Shown here in pieces: positions 36,414 through 50,034 of a DNA stretch of 64,000 nucleotides (the first letter of the stretch is position 1; each line of letters begins with the position of its first letter). The stretch is taken from assembly GCF_020080835.1 (NCBI RefSeq), contig NC_058166.1, positions 13,727,043-13,791,042 on the forward strand, in the 5' to 3' direction. A program made the translations under genes and the position numbers. The notes under the pieces were generated by a model. The model made no database searches, was not told where the DNA came from, and saw only the letters and a list, made by a program, of their open reading frames with translations. Source of the stretch: Cotesia glomerata. Its lineage: Eukaryota; Arthropoda; Insecta; Hymenoptera; Braconidae.

Positions 36414-39400
36414 TTAAAATTGATCTACCAGCAGGTCACATATTTCTATCGACATTGATTCTTTACTCGAGCGTACAGTCAACCGGAACATCTATTAAAG
36501 TTGTTATTAATAATTAATTTTAATGACATTCAATTGTGATTTCAAATAAAAGATAAATACCTGGGCTTGTTTGTTAGGTTCTAGGCGTAGCAAACAACCA
36601 ACTTGTTGTGCTCGCATGTGAACAATACCAGCGCAGACAAAGTTATCGGGATTAGGATCAATATTGTCAAGTAACTGCATACCAAAACCTTGTAATTTTG
36701 TACGGACTTGGGCCAAGTCCATTGGTTGTTGGGCTTTGAAAATTTTTTGGGAACGTTGTTGATTTGAGCTATTAAAAAAAAATGATTTGTTTCAATAATT
36801 TATAGTCAAATTTAATTAATTAAAAAAATAAAAATACAATACCCGCCAAGGTTTTTCCATCTCGCAAAAAATGACTCTCCGTTCATTTCCGTTGGCTCAA
36901 AGAATTTGTTTATCGTCAATGGTAATTTCATTGTTATCTTTTGTGGCATATTATTGTACATAAATGATATTATCATACTGGGTGCATCTAAAATTAAAAA
37001 TAAAAAAATTTTTAAAGATAAAAATATGAGTTTAACCTTGCAGGGCCAAAATTTTTGCCACTTTTTTAAGATTAATGGTTTAAATGTTTAATAGTGATGA
37101 AAATATTGGCCGTATAAAAAAATGTATTAAATAAAAGATATTCAAAATTTAATAAAAAAAAAATAAATATTTTTCATGATTTAAAAAAAAAATCAATATT
37201 TTCGATGTAGTTTCAAAATTTAAAAATTTTGGAGAAATTATTGATCCTAAGGAATACTTTGTTTATAAAATAAAATTTTAAGGGGGACCACCACTGTGAA
37301 AGTCGAAAAAAAGGTGATTTTTGGGAATTTTTTTGACAGGGAAAATAAAGGAATTTGGGGATTTAACTTTTTTTATTTTATTAATGGTACATTAAAGATT
37401 ATTACCTTAAATTTTTATTAAAAAGTATTTAATTATTACAAAGTTATCGACAATCTAGTAGAGCACTAGAAAAAATTCCCCCCCATGGTCGTTTCGATAA
37501 ATAAAAAACGGATCATTTGAAAATCAAAACCTAAATTGCTTTTAACCAGTAAGGATGTAATTATCGTTGCACGTACGGAATTTTAAAAATTTTGATTTTA
37601 AAGATTTTTTTAGCCGGGTTAAAACAAAACAGAAACAGTAAAAATAATGAGAAAATTTTCTATCAGTCACTATTTTTTTTAAAATTAAAATTTTCAACGA
37701 TAACTATATCCTTACTGATTAAAAGGCAATTTGGGTTTTTATTTTTAGATGATCCGTTTTTGAGTTATCGATGCGACCATGGAGGGGGGAATTTTTTCTA
37801 GTGCTCTACTAGATGGTTAATAACTTTGTAATAATTAAATATTCTTTAATAAAAATTTAGGATAATAATCTTTGATGTACCCTTAATAAAATAAAAAAAT
37901 CCGATCCTCAAGCTCCTTTATTTTCGCTGTAAAAAAAATTCCCGAAAATCACGTTTTTTTTCGATCATCACAGTAGTATTCCCCCTTAAACAACTTTTGC
38001 CTAAAAAAATTTTTATACGACCAATACTTTTGCCATACTATCAAAAATTTGAACCATTCATTATGATTTGCTATTTTGAATTTGCGACAAAAAACTTGGC
38101 GCTAGTTATCACAAATAATTTCGAAATTAATCAATAAATTTTATAAGTAATTCAAATAAAATAAAGATACAACTAACAGTCAAAGACCTCTTAAAATAAA
38201 AATAAAAATAAAAATTACCGTTATAATCATCAATACACTCAGCATTAATCATTTGTTGAATTTGTGCACCAGCTTCGAGTACCGGATCAACAGGTTTAAT
38301 TTGAACTGCCAATTTAGCTTGATTTTCATCAGACCAAGCCAATTGCGGCTGGAAATTATTAAGAGCAAATTGGGTCTTGTTGCCATAAAATAAACCAACA
38401 CGTGCGAGATTCTGTCGGAATTCCGATTTAACGCCTATTTGGATCAGATCATTTTCAAACAGCACCCCGTTGTTTCTACAAACGAATCTAAAACAACAAC
38501 AAAAAAAAACCATAAAAAAATTTATTATTTTTTTTTTTAATTTCCTAAAGTTTTTTTTTCTCTCAAATCTCTTAATTTTAAATCTATCTTCTCTTTACAG
38601 ATGCTATTTATTGTATAGAAACATTGCTAAAAATTCTACACATGAAAATGTAACATATTCTTGTAAATTGCCGAGGGTGTTTCTTTACAAGTAAATAAAT
38701 AAATAAAATAAATATAAAAATACATACTTCTTAGGATTGTACGAGTTTTGCGCACCATTGGTAGCGGTAACTTTACTAGGCGCATTATAAATATCCCCTA
38801 GAACATCCAGCAGCATTCCGGTATTACTAGTAGGCTGAGAAGAAGGCGGAGTAGACAGTCCCAGTAAGTCAGCAGAAGAACTGTTGACACTAGCAGCTGC
38901 AGCAGTCCCAATAGTAGCAGACACCGCAGTAGCAATTTCATGATTAGCGCTCGGAGCCGGGCTTTTATTCTCTCTGATTTCATTCTCCGGTATCCGTCCA
39001 GGTTTCTTCTTCTTCAGCACAGCCAAAATGGAGCTTTCACGCTCGGGGAATGCCGGCATTTCTTCAAGCACAGTCGCTAATACGTCTGTAGATGCGATAA
39101 TACTCAACTGCAAATACTCAGAAGCGCGTTGCTGTAATTCAGCGTCTGCACTGCGCAAGTTACTGTGTGTCCTGAAGACATCTTGAATCTGTGTACGTAT
39201 CTCAGGAAATAAATTAACAAACTTAATATAAGTCGACAGTAGCAGTGCGCGCGTCATCGGTGAACACAAGTGATATTTGGAATGTAGTAACTGGAATTGT
39301 ACTGCCGGTGACGAGCGAGCGTCTCCAGCAATTAAATTACCGAATTCACCGAGAATATAACCACCAACTTTAACCATATTTTCATGACAAGCCGGAGCTT

Positions 39401-42400
39401 GCAGTGCTTCGAATACAGTTTTAGCAGCGTAACCTTGGACATCGTCGCGATTAATAACTATTTGTATTACTCGGTACCAAACTTCTTCAGAAACATAATC
39501 ACCAGCTATCCTTATCAAATTCAAAATAACGTCGACGTACCACGTGTAGTCAGTCGCGTATTTTTCCGCGAGTATCGCGACTTTTAAAACCATTTCTTCG
39601 CGAATTGAGTAATCAGCTGTTTCAAGATAATTAAGCATCTCTTGGACTATTTCTTCAGCGTTGCTTTTATCGCACATCGCGTAAAGTAAATCAACAGCTT
39701 GTTGACGCACCGAGACGTCTTTTTCCATCTTCATAGACAGTATGACGACTTCCTGATGTTTCTTTACAGCTTCATGGGAAAATTCAGACGTCGCTAAATG
39801 ACACATTGACTCAAGAGCGAGGTACCGCAAATTAGTCTCGCGGTTTGAAAGAAATTGTCCAAGCTGATTGCAAGCTCGTACCAGTAAATTCGGCTCGCTG
39901 TCGTTGTGGATAATTAAACTTATTGCTTCAAATAGTACTGCGTTTTTGGCGTTTGAGTGCTGGACTTTTTTAGACTTTGGAGGCTCTTGTGCTTTGTTGA
40001 GAATCGTTTCTAGACACTCGTTCAAGCGACCACGCACTCCCGGGTCTTCGGCCGGTGGAGTGTAGTTCTGGAGAAGACGCAGTAGTTTTACGGACAGCCA
40101 GGGCGCGGGGACGAAGTAGTAAGTGTAGTCTTGAAGATCGGTGTAATTGGCGGTTACTATTCTGCTGAGACGCGACACTGCGAGACTGACACACCCTTTG
40201 TACTCCTCCGGGTTACGTTTTACCAGAGCGTCGATCAAGGAAGCAGCTGCTGTCACTACACCGAGGTGCTGGTCGTTTAGAAGGTGGACGATGCGAGATG
40301 TCCATTCTCCTCCGGGAACTACTTCCGGGGCGGTTCGTAAAAGTCGCAGAAGGCATAACGCTGCACTCTGCTTCACTACATCCATCGTGTCCCTGAATAA
40401 AGTTTTAGATTTAGTGTGAATAAATTATAAGTCGCTGCCTTTTAAATATTTTTTTTAAATGATATTGTTTAATGGATTTTTGTGTTGTAATTTTTTTTTT
40501 ATTTTATTTTGTTTAGGAATATTCAATTAATTTTTTGGGGGTTTTAATATTGCGGTTCAAAATTTATTAGTATTAAAGTCACGCACGCTTCCGGTACACT
40601 TTACTTGCAAACTAAAAGAGTTAGACTTCCGTTAAAGTTTTTAAAATTGAATAAAATTTATTTCGGCGTTACTATAAATTAAAATTTAAGGGGAATAGCC
40701 ATTGTGAAATTTAAAAAAAAAAAAATTTTTTTTTTTTTTATTAAATCAAAGTTTATATGGGTAATTCTCTGTAAGGACGTCTTAAATCTGTACAAAATTG
40801 TCCGACCAAATTATTTTTGATTTTATTAGAAAAAAAATTAACAAGGGCTACAAAATTATCAGCTTAATATTAATAAATAAACAGCCGATTTAATTTTTGC
40901 TTTTTCGATATTTGTGTATCTTTTGCCATAAAACATGACAGAGGACTGTTTGCCAGCAGACTGTTTTTTTTTTTTTTTTTCTTATCAAATTGAGAAAAAT
41001 CAAGCAAACTATTTCAATGCATTCAACTTTTCAAGTTCTCAATGAATGTTTACATTAATTAGAATAATATTAATAAGACTTATGGATCTAATTTTATAAT
41101 TAAATTATAAATAAAAATAGTTGCCAGGGGACTGAGTTTTGAAGTGGCCCAGACACATATTTCCAGCACAAACGGTGCTTTGATACTAAATAAAATGGCG
41201 ATAAAGCGCTAACAGCCCTATGGTTATTAACTCAAAGCTAGTTAGATCCTTATAAACCTTACAACAGGTAAAATAACACGCTGGATTTTTTTTTTGCTTT
41301 GAACTTCTGGCAGGGGACTGTTCTTAAAATGCCTGGGACTCACTTTGGTTTAATGAATTTAATGAAACAAATTAATTTTCGGTACTTTTTATTGAAGAAG
41401 ATTGTAAGTTAACTAATTAAGTTTATAAACATTATGGACCAAATTATATATTATGGACGAATAACTTAAAATTTAATCTTAAAGTTTTAATTCTGGGAAT
41501 GGGACAGCCCAGGGGACTGTTATTTCGGTGGTTTACGAATTTATAGCAAAAAAACCAAAATTTATTTCATTTTAGTTCTCAATGCTCCAAATAGAAATGT
41601 TTTTTTACTTTCGTAATAAATTTTTTATAGTAACAAAATAACAATTTTTCCAATAAAAAAATGCCTGGGACAGCAAAAAACATCCTTACAGAGAATCACC
41701 CATGTATTCAAAAATATGTATCTAGAGTTTTATATGAAAATTTCGAACATTTTTCGAGTTATAGTCATTTTTGTGACAGCGCGTCAAATGACCATTGCAC
41801 GCGCGGCGTTCCGACGAAAACGCGTTTTTCTCAAAACTACTTTTTTTGAACTAATGGGATCTGTAATTTGCATAAATATGAATCGATTTGCAACTTTTTT
41901 TTCCGTATTCATCTATTCAGTAGCTATAGTTGCACGTAGGGGACTTTGAAAATTTTGATTTTTAAGATTTTTAGGGCTGTTTGAATCCAAATTTTCAAAA
42001 TCCTCTACGTGGAACGATAACCACATGCATGTAGATTGCAACGCAGTTTGGTCTTTTTGTTTTAGATAATCCGTTTTTTAGTTAGAGATCCCACCGTGGT
42101 AGGGGAAATTTTTTTGGTGCTCCAAAAAAATGCTTATAACTTTGTAACAACATGATATTTTTTAATCAAAATTTAGGAGAATGATCTTCAATGTATACTT
42201 TATAAAACAAAAAAAACCCGATCCCCAAATTCCTTTACTATCCCAGTCAAAAAAATTCCCGAAAATCATCTATTTTCTCGATCCTCACAGTAGCTATCCC
42301 CCTTAAATCGTACAGTAAGGCTTGAATAAAATAAAATCAATTTTTTTATCCCTTGAAAGGTAACGAGCAATTGACTAAAAAAAAAATGTTGAGACTGTAA

Positions 42401-44410
42401 GATGAAAAATACTCGAGATCTAGATTTTTAAAGCTAAGCTTTAAAATTTTACCTAATATCCAGTCGTCTAGATCCAAGCGGTGTTTGATGTAAGTGTAAG
42501 TGTTAGATGTAGAAAAATAAAACATGGCCTTATAGGTGAGCGGGAAACTTACCCAGAAACAAGTAACTTGGGGATTTCATTTCCAAAGGCCTCTGCCATT
42601 TCTTTACTACCGATGTTCGCGATACACTGGAGCGCCAGATTAACGTGGATTGGGTTACGAGATCCCAAGTCATTTTTTATGCTTTGTATTATTAATTTTA
42701 TGAGATCACTGTTGGTATTAACCAGCACTGAGATAAATAGGTACCCCTGTCGATAAAATATAAATTATTAGTTTAATTTAAATTTACAAGTTGTGAATTA
42801 TCAATAGTGATTATTATTTTTAGTACATACAATTTGTTTTTCGGAGTATTTATTCGATGATAATAAATTAACAGCTTCCATATGCCCAAAATCGATATCA
42901 TGACCAAGTAAAAATATAAACAATAATTTGCAGACGTATTTTTTCTTTTGGTATCCATCGACAGTTTTATCTCCTTTAAATTTACTTCTTATATTTGCTA
43001 ATTCCTTATTTATCCTCTTTATTTCGGCTTCCTTACTTTTACCTAAATAACAAAAAAAAAATTATTTATTAATTAAATTATTTATTACCAATAATAAAAA
43101 TTAATGGCTAACTGCCATTTATCTTGACCTTTAAATTATATTTGTCTAATTTTTAATTATATAATCTGGATTTAATAAATTTCCTAATCTTATTAGATGT
43201 AAATCATCGACATTATAATTGTTATTATTACTATTTTTTTTAAGATATTTAAAATCTCTCATTTAATTCATTAAAATATTTTCTATCATGTAGATACTGT
43301 ATCACTGCTCCGCCCCCAAAAGACTAACACTCTTACTTGCATCATACTACTTTTTTTTTTTTTTTTTAATCATCTCTACTCACGTACTTATTCTCTCACA
43401 ATACATTACGCTCAATAGTAAATCGCAATATCTTATTATTAATACGTTATTTATTACAAAATACATAGAAATATATTTATTAGATTTCTTTGAAAAATTA
43501 TTTTTATTTATTTATTTAAATATTATATTAATAATTTATTTCAGTTAAAAACTGACTAAATTCTTAAAAAAAAAATTATTTCTCTAATTAAAAAAATCAA
43601 TTTAAAAAAAAAGTAATCTATTGATAAAAACTCCAATTAAAATAAATTTACAGCTTCCAAATAAGATAATAACTAGTTAAAATTAAATATCTTACTCTCA
43701 AACTAATTATCAACAAATCTATTATAATACAATCATATAATAATACTCCAATAGACAATTACAATTTTATCTTTCATCAGTTTTACAACAAACTTATTAT
43801 CAGAGAATTAAACTCCATTATTCTAGCTGACTAAAAAATTTAATTTTAATTCACCTAAATTATTTTAATACAAATACAATTATTACCAAAATAATTACAT
43901 CACAACTATTGTTATTTTATCGTTCATCGAACTTGCTCCAATTTTATTGTTAAAGTCAGCTAATATTTTATAAATATTTTTTAACAAAAAAAATTAATTA
44001 ATTAATAATTTAACATGAAATAATTAAGAAACAAGTGCTAGAAATTAATATAATATATAACACTGTGATGAAAAATTGTAAAAAGCAGTTTTTACTTTTG
44101 TACAATGTTAAATAAATCTATCTGTCTAATTAATTAATAATAAAAATTAAAATTAAGTTAGCCGACATTTAAAAATTTTTAGAATTTTTTTTTATTGAAA
44201 AAATGATTGAAAAAAAAATTTCACTTGTAAAAAACTTGGAAAACTGTAAGTGCAATTTTAAAAAAATATTTTTTTTTTCTAATATAAATATTAAAAAATT
44301 AAAATCGTCGGCTAACTTTAGTATTATTAATAGAAAGATAACTTACAATTTCTAATATCTGAAATGAATACAGCGAGTCCACGCATGCCATCCCCACGTA
44401 CGGCCGGCAT
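36414..44410 (-). CDS. AP-2alpha: AP-2 complex subunit alpha (alpha-adaptin)
   Basis: The large subunit of the clathrin adaptor AP-2. It binds PIP2 and endocytic cargo at the plasma membrane, and its C-terminal ear recruits accessory proteins. Eight coding exons on the minus strand, all with GT-AG sites and compatible phases: 44,347-44,410; 42,831-43,042; 42,553-42,746; 38,728-40,392; 38,219-38,487; 36,843-36,987; 36,561-36,768; 36,414-36,491. Together they give 944 residues, the usual length. The N-terminus MPAVRGDGMRGLAVFISDIR is family-diagnostic, followed by CKSKEAEIKRINKEL. The HEAT-like trunk covers roughly 1-620, including MDVVKQSAALCLLRLLR at 160. An Ala/Ser-rich hinge with DLLGL lies at about 620-705. 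The ear contains DPNPDNFVCAGIVH and GCLLRLEPNKQAQ and ends ICDLLVDQF. Introns hold two TTAA-type elements and an AT-rich MITE, and none disrupts an exon. The start is fixed by conservation. Confidence 0.97.
37278..37989. mobile_element. TTAA-flanked long-TIR element (family J), copy 2
   Basis: TTAA at both ends, with GGGGGACCACCACTGTGA at the left and TCACAGTAGTATTCCCCC at the right. The arms exceed 200 bp and include AGTAGAGCACTAGAAAAAAT and its complement. It lies in the AP-2 alpha intron between exons 5 and 6, non-coding. Confidence 0.75.
40686..42306. mobile_element. TTAA-flanked element (family J), copy 3
   Basis: It starts TTAAGGGGAATAGCCATTGTG and ends CACAGTAGCTATCCCCCTTAA. The right 200 bp match the right arm of 37,278-37,989 (TTTATAAAACAAAAAAAACC, AATTCCCGAAAATCATC). 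The interior is longer, AT-rich and without an intact protein. It sits in the AP-2 alpha intron between exons 3 and 4. Confidence 0.7.
44155..44320. mobile_element. AT-rich MITE (family H), intact copy
   Basis: AAGTTAGCCGACATTT at the left mirrors AAATCGTCGGCTAACTTT at the right. It contains CTTGTAAAAAACTTGGAAAA and GTAAGTGCAATTTTAAAAAA. This is the uninterrupted version of the element split by insertions at 55,146-58,516. It lies in AP-2 alpha intron 1. Confidence 0.65.
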
Positions 44411-45480
44411 CTTGCTATCTTCAGCTTAGAACCACCTGATGATAAAAATCATATCCAATGTCACTAACTGATCAAAAGATTCTTCAAATTAATTATTAAT
44501 TATTTTTTCTATAAATAGACAAAAAAAAATAGTACACTGAAAAAAAAATAAAAAAAAAATAGAGTCAAATAAAATCAATATCATGTCGCTCATTATCCAC
44601 TTGTCAAACCCAGCAATTATATTTTAACAGCACAAATATAAAACCAAAATTTGGTAATCGATATCAATAGACATGCTTGGATATATTTTTAATTGATAAA
44701 TAGAAAATTTAATTAATATTAAATAAATAAATAAAAAATTGGAGCCAGTAAATTTTATTCAGTACTTTGAACAGCCACCGGTGGCTGATATAAAATAATA
44801 AAAATAAATGGCGACCCAATTTTGACAGAAAAGTTAAAATTTTGACAGCAGGTCGTGCTCTAGCGCGCGCATCATCAAAAAGTCAAAGATCGAGCGACTG
44901 GTGCTTGAAGTATGAAGGAGACAACTAAGCCCAAGTCCCAACTTGGAATTGAATGCTCTGTTTTCAATTACTTTAATATAACTACAATTGCTGGTAATTC
45001 AGTTAATTGTCTTGTCTTACAACTTGGATATTATAAATATTCCAGTGCGTATTGTATTAAATTTTTCTAGACTTGTCAAAATTATATTTTTTTAGTCCAT
45101 TCAAATTGAAGATTTAAATAGATCAAAAAAACGGACGTTGGAGAGTGGAACGAAAATGTACCATGCGAGGAATTCGCCGAAACCCTCCCTGTTTACTTTC
45201 TAGATGTTATTGGGATAAATAAAAGTGAGTATTAGGATTTTTTAAGTAGATAAATGGGATAATAACTTACCGATTTGGGAGAAGAACGATTACGCGAACT
45301 GCTTAACTATGGTTAACACCCAAAAAAAAATAGTTTTATTAAATGTATGTCGTTGCCACGAATTTAGTGGCTGTCGCCATTTGCAGCCGTTGACTAGTAT
45401 GACGGAACGAGCTTTGGAGCTTCGTTAACGTACGAGTGACATCGGTGCGCAGATTCAACGCCCGCGCCTGCGTCATTTTA
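44411..45480 (-). promoter_or_regulatory. AP-2 alpha 5'UTR, 5' intron and promoter region
   Basis: 25 bases before the ATG, the minus strand has a good acceptor (CAG at 44,436-44,438, exon from 44,435). A matching donor, GTAAGT, lies at 45,265-45,270, so a leader exon ending at 45,271 and an 830-bp 5'UTR intron are likely. The region 45,380-45,500 is markedly less AT-rich (CGCCCGCGCCTGCGTCATTT) and is the best promoter candidate. Confidence 0.5.
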
Positions 45481-45499
45481 CTGCGCATGATTTCGAAAT

Positions 45500-46639
45500 T
45501 TAACCGCGTTTATTTAAATTTTTCATTTTGACAGTTTTGTAAGTGGAGCAGACAAAAAATTAATTAATTTTTTAATTATACTGAAATGAAGAATGTAAAT
45601 TAATTTTTTAATTCTAATTTATTTTTTAAATAATATCAAAGTAAAATTGAGAAACATCGGATAATATTTTTAATTTTTTTACCTACTAAATTACAGCAAG
45701 AAAAATTTATTTTAAAAATTTTATCTTTAGAAGCTTCAGAAAATTCTAAATGCAATTTTTTTTAAATAATTTCATGATATTGAAATTAGCAGACATGTAA
45801 CAATTTTTGTGATTTTTATAATTGAAATTATTATTTTTAAAAAATTAAAAAAAAATTGCACATCTAGATCATTTGAAAAACTGTCAGCACAAATTTTTAA
45901 AATATTTTTTTTCTTCACTAATTTGAGGTAAAAGACCCAGTTATTGACACTGGCCTAGTTGTTTGACACTATGCAAATTAATTTAGCAGATATTTAATAA
46001 TTTTAAGAATTTTTTTAAAAAATAAATTATGGCAAAAAAATAGAAAAAAAAAATTGACTTGTAGAAATTTAAAAAAATAAAAAATGCAATTTCTTTAAAA
46101 TTATTTTTGGAAAAAATTAAAAAAAGATCAAGTGACTGCCAAGTTTAATGTAATTTTGACACTTGCAATTTTACTCTAATTAAAAAAGTAAAATGTTCTT
46201 AAAAAAACAATTATCTTGAAATTTATAATTCAAAAATTATATTAATTAATTTATTAGTTGATTTGTTTTTTTTTTTTTTTTTTTTTTATTAAAATAAATT
46301 TGCAAGTGTGAGTAACTAGGCCAGAGTCAATAACTGGGTCTTTTACCTTATTTCTGAAATAAAACATTAAATTTGACAAGTGTCTACTGACTTCATATAT
46401 CATATAATTTTCTAGACTTAGTTTATTGTTTGATAAAAATCAAGAAATTGAAAAAATGGCTACTAATTTCAGTATAATTAATTTTGAAATAATTACATTA
46501 TAAAAAAAAATATTTATTTTTAAATTCTTAACAAATATTATTGAAATTATAATATAAATAGATAGAAAGTTAATAATTTCAATTATATGAAAAGTACCTA
46601 ATTGTAATAAATTAGTAAAAAATTCTATTTTTAAATAAA
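45500..46639. other. Intergenic AT-rich sequence with a long GGTAAAAG element
   Basis: Separates the adaptin promoter from the 3' end of the TAP26 gene. It is mostly H-like dispersed repeat (45,720-46,140) inside the element at 45,926-46,348. No other gene is seen. Confidence 0.45.
45926..46348. mobile_element. GGTAAAAG-type element (family G), long copy
   Basis: The left end is AGGTAAAAGACCCAGTTATT and the right end AATAACTGGGTCTTTTACCT. The arms of about 37 bp continue through GACACTGGCCTAGTT. The outer 13 bp match the other family-G elements, and the inner arms do not. The centre is AT-rich H-like sequence. Confidence 0.65.
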
Positions 46640-47294
46640 TTAATTAGCTGAAGCTTGAATTTTTTGTAACAACATTTCAATCCGATCTTTCATGACAGGT
46701 TGCCCTTTTTTAGTTCTTTTGCTCAGTTTTTTGAAAGTTTCAAATCTTCTTTGCTTAGATTTTTTTATTGCTTCTTCTCTTTCTTGAGCTTTAAGAATAA
46801 ATTCTTCTTTTTTTGCTGCCCGTTCCTTCTGAAGATTTTCTTGTTTCTCACGTATTTTATCCAAATTTCTAAAACGAAAAAAATTTGTGTTAAAGTAAGG
46901 ATTAAAACTAAATAAGAAAAGTCAATAATCAATTACTCAAACTTACTTATTTCCACGTGTGTCGCGACTAGCTATTGATTTTATAAATTTTTTAGACACG
47001 TGAGCTTCATTTTTCAGTTCATGCAACAAAGCGTTCTTCCTCTTCGACACCCATTTATCAACTGTAAAAATTAATACAGTACAAATTAATTTTAATTAAT
47101 AAATTTAAAAAAAGTAAATAATTAATAAAAAAAATAGATGAAAATAAAAACAGAGCACATAACCAAAGCTTACCTTTGTAGTTATTACTATACTTTGCTT
47201 GTCTATATTTTTTTTTATCAAGTTCCACAATTTTATTTGACCCGCTCGCTGAGCTGTCATCACTATTTTGACTTTTTTTGGGAAAACGGCCCAT
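46640..47294 (-). CDS. TAP26/CCDC59-like ribosome-biogenesis protein
   Basis: Three exons on the minus strand (47,174-47,294; 46,947-47,061; 46,640-46,868) join in consistent phase to give 154 residues. The start MGRFPKKSQNSDD has no better upstream ATG. The protein is short, lysine-rich and predicted coiled-coil in its second half (EKQENLQKERAAKKEE through KSKQRRFETFKKL). It ends with KLSKRTKKGQPVMKDRIEML and LLQKIQ, the conserved C-terminal signature of the TAP26/CCDC59 (Fyv7-like) family. Members act in the nucleolus in small-subunit rRNA processing, and the human protein was first described as a TTF-1 cofactor. The middle (DKWVSKRKNALLHELKNEAH) fits the family but is less diagnostic. The gene lies upstream of AP-2 alpha in the same orientation. 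Confidence 0.82.
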
Positions 47295-47535
47295 ATTTAT
47301 AAATAAATTAATAAATTCAGTGTTTGTAGCTCCAACAAAATAAAACAGACTTCAACAGAACATGAGGAGCTGTAAAATGTAAATAAAGAAATTCCAGTCC
47401 CTCTACAGTTGAAACTGTGAACAACTACCCGCTATTTTGTTCAAATGGAAAAATTTTCTGTTAATTCCAATTTTCATCCTCTAGTTAGCATGGCATAAAT
47501 GAAATGATGTTAAAGTTAGCAGTCACTTCACAATT

Positions 47536-49114
<1,579 letters not shown>

Positions 49115-49134
49115 ATTTTTGGATTTTCCAAACT

Positions 49135-50030
49135 TTTTTTTAATTTTATTTAACAAACAAATTTGTTCCGAAAAACTACTTTTAAAAAAATTACATTTTT
49201 TATTTATTAAAATTTCTACATGTCAATTTTTTTATTCATTTTTTTTGACTAAATTTATTGATTAAAAAATTCTTAAAATCATCAAATATCTGCTAAATTA
49301 ATTTTAATATAAATAAAAAATTATTAAAAATATTTAAATTCATAAATTTTTATCAGAAGATGAAAACTAAAAAATTTTATAATTTTAAGTCAAAAAGACT
49401 AAAAAATTTTTTCAATAAATATTTGAGTTATTTATAAACTTTAAAATTGTAGACAATTATCTTCAATGATACTAAAGTTAGCTGACAGCTGTCAATTTTT
49501 ACAATTCTTATAACAAATCAATTACAATAATAAAGGAACATGATAGTTAATCTAGTCAACAAACACTGCCAGGATATTAACTTCTTTGGAGATTCAATGT
49601 CTGCTTTCATAACTAAGATAAAAAATACAATACTAAATAACTAATACATTCACAATATCACCTATTCTATTTTATTTCATTTTTATTTTTATTTTATAAC
49701 TTCATTCTCATTATTTATATTTATATTAAATTCAAATATCACTTAAAATATTTGATTGTTATAATTAATGTATACTGCCGATCAGCGTTTTTATGCAATA
49801 AATAAATAAATAAAATGCTTTCAAAAATTTCCACTAATAATTTTTTTTTTTTTATTTTTACACATGAAATTTATTTATTACATTTTTTTTTATTGTAATT
49901 TCATTGCTATAAAATTATAAAAAAAATATGAAAATTAATGTAGCAGATATTTAATAATTTTTATAAATTTTTTAACAAATAAATTATGGCAAAAAAACGA
50001 GAAAAAAAAATTGACATGTAGAAATGTTAA
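49135..50030. repeat. AT-rich dispersed repeats (H-like)
   Basis: Two or more fragments (49,135-49,310 and 49,940-50,030) with the shared phrases AATTTCTACATGTCAATTTT and TAGCAGATATTTAATAATTT. No gene is visible between them. Confidence 0.45.
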
Positions 50031-50034
50031 AAAC

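Noticed and set aside
40147..40419. Plus-strand open frames opposite the large adaptin exon
   Set aside because: They are shadows of the conserved minus-strand AP-2 alpha coding exon.
41661..41949. Short open frames in an AP-2 alpha intron
   Set aside because: They lie in the interior of a TTAA-flanked element and resemble no known transposase or protein.
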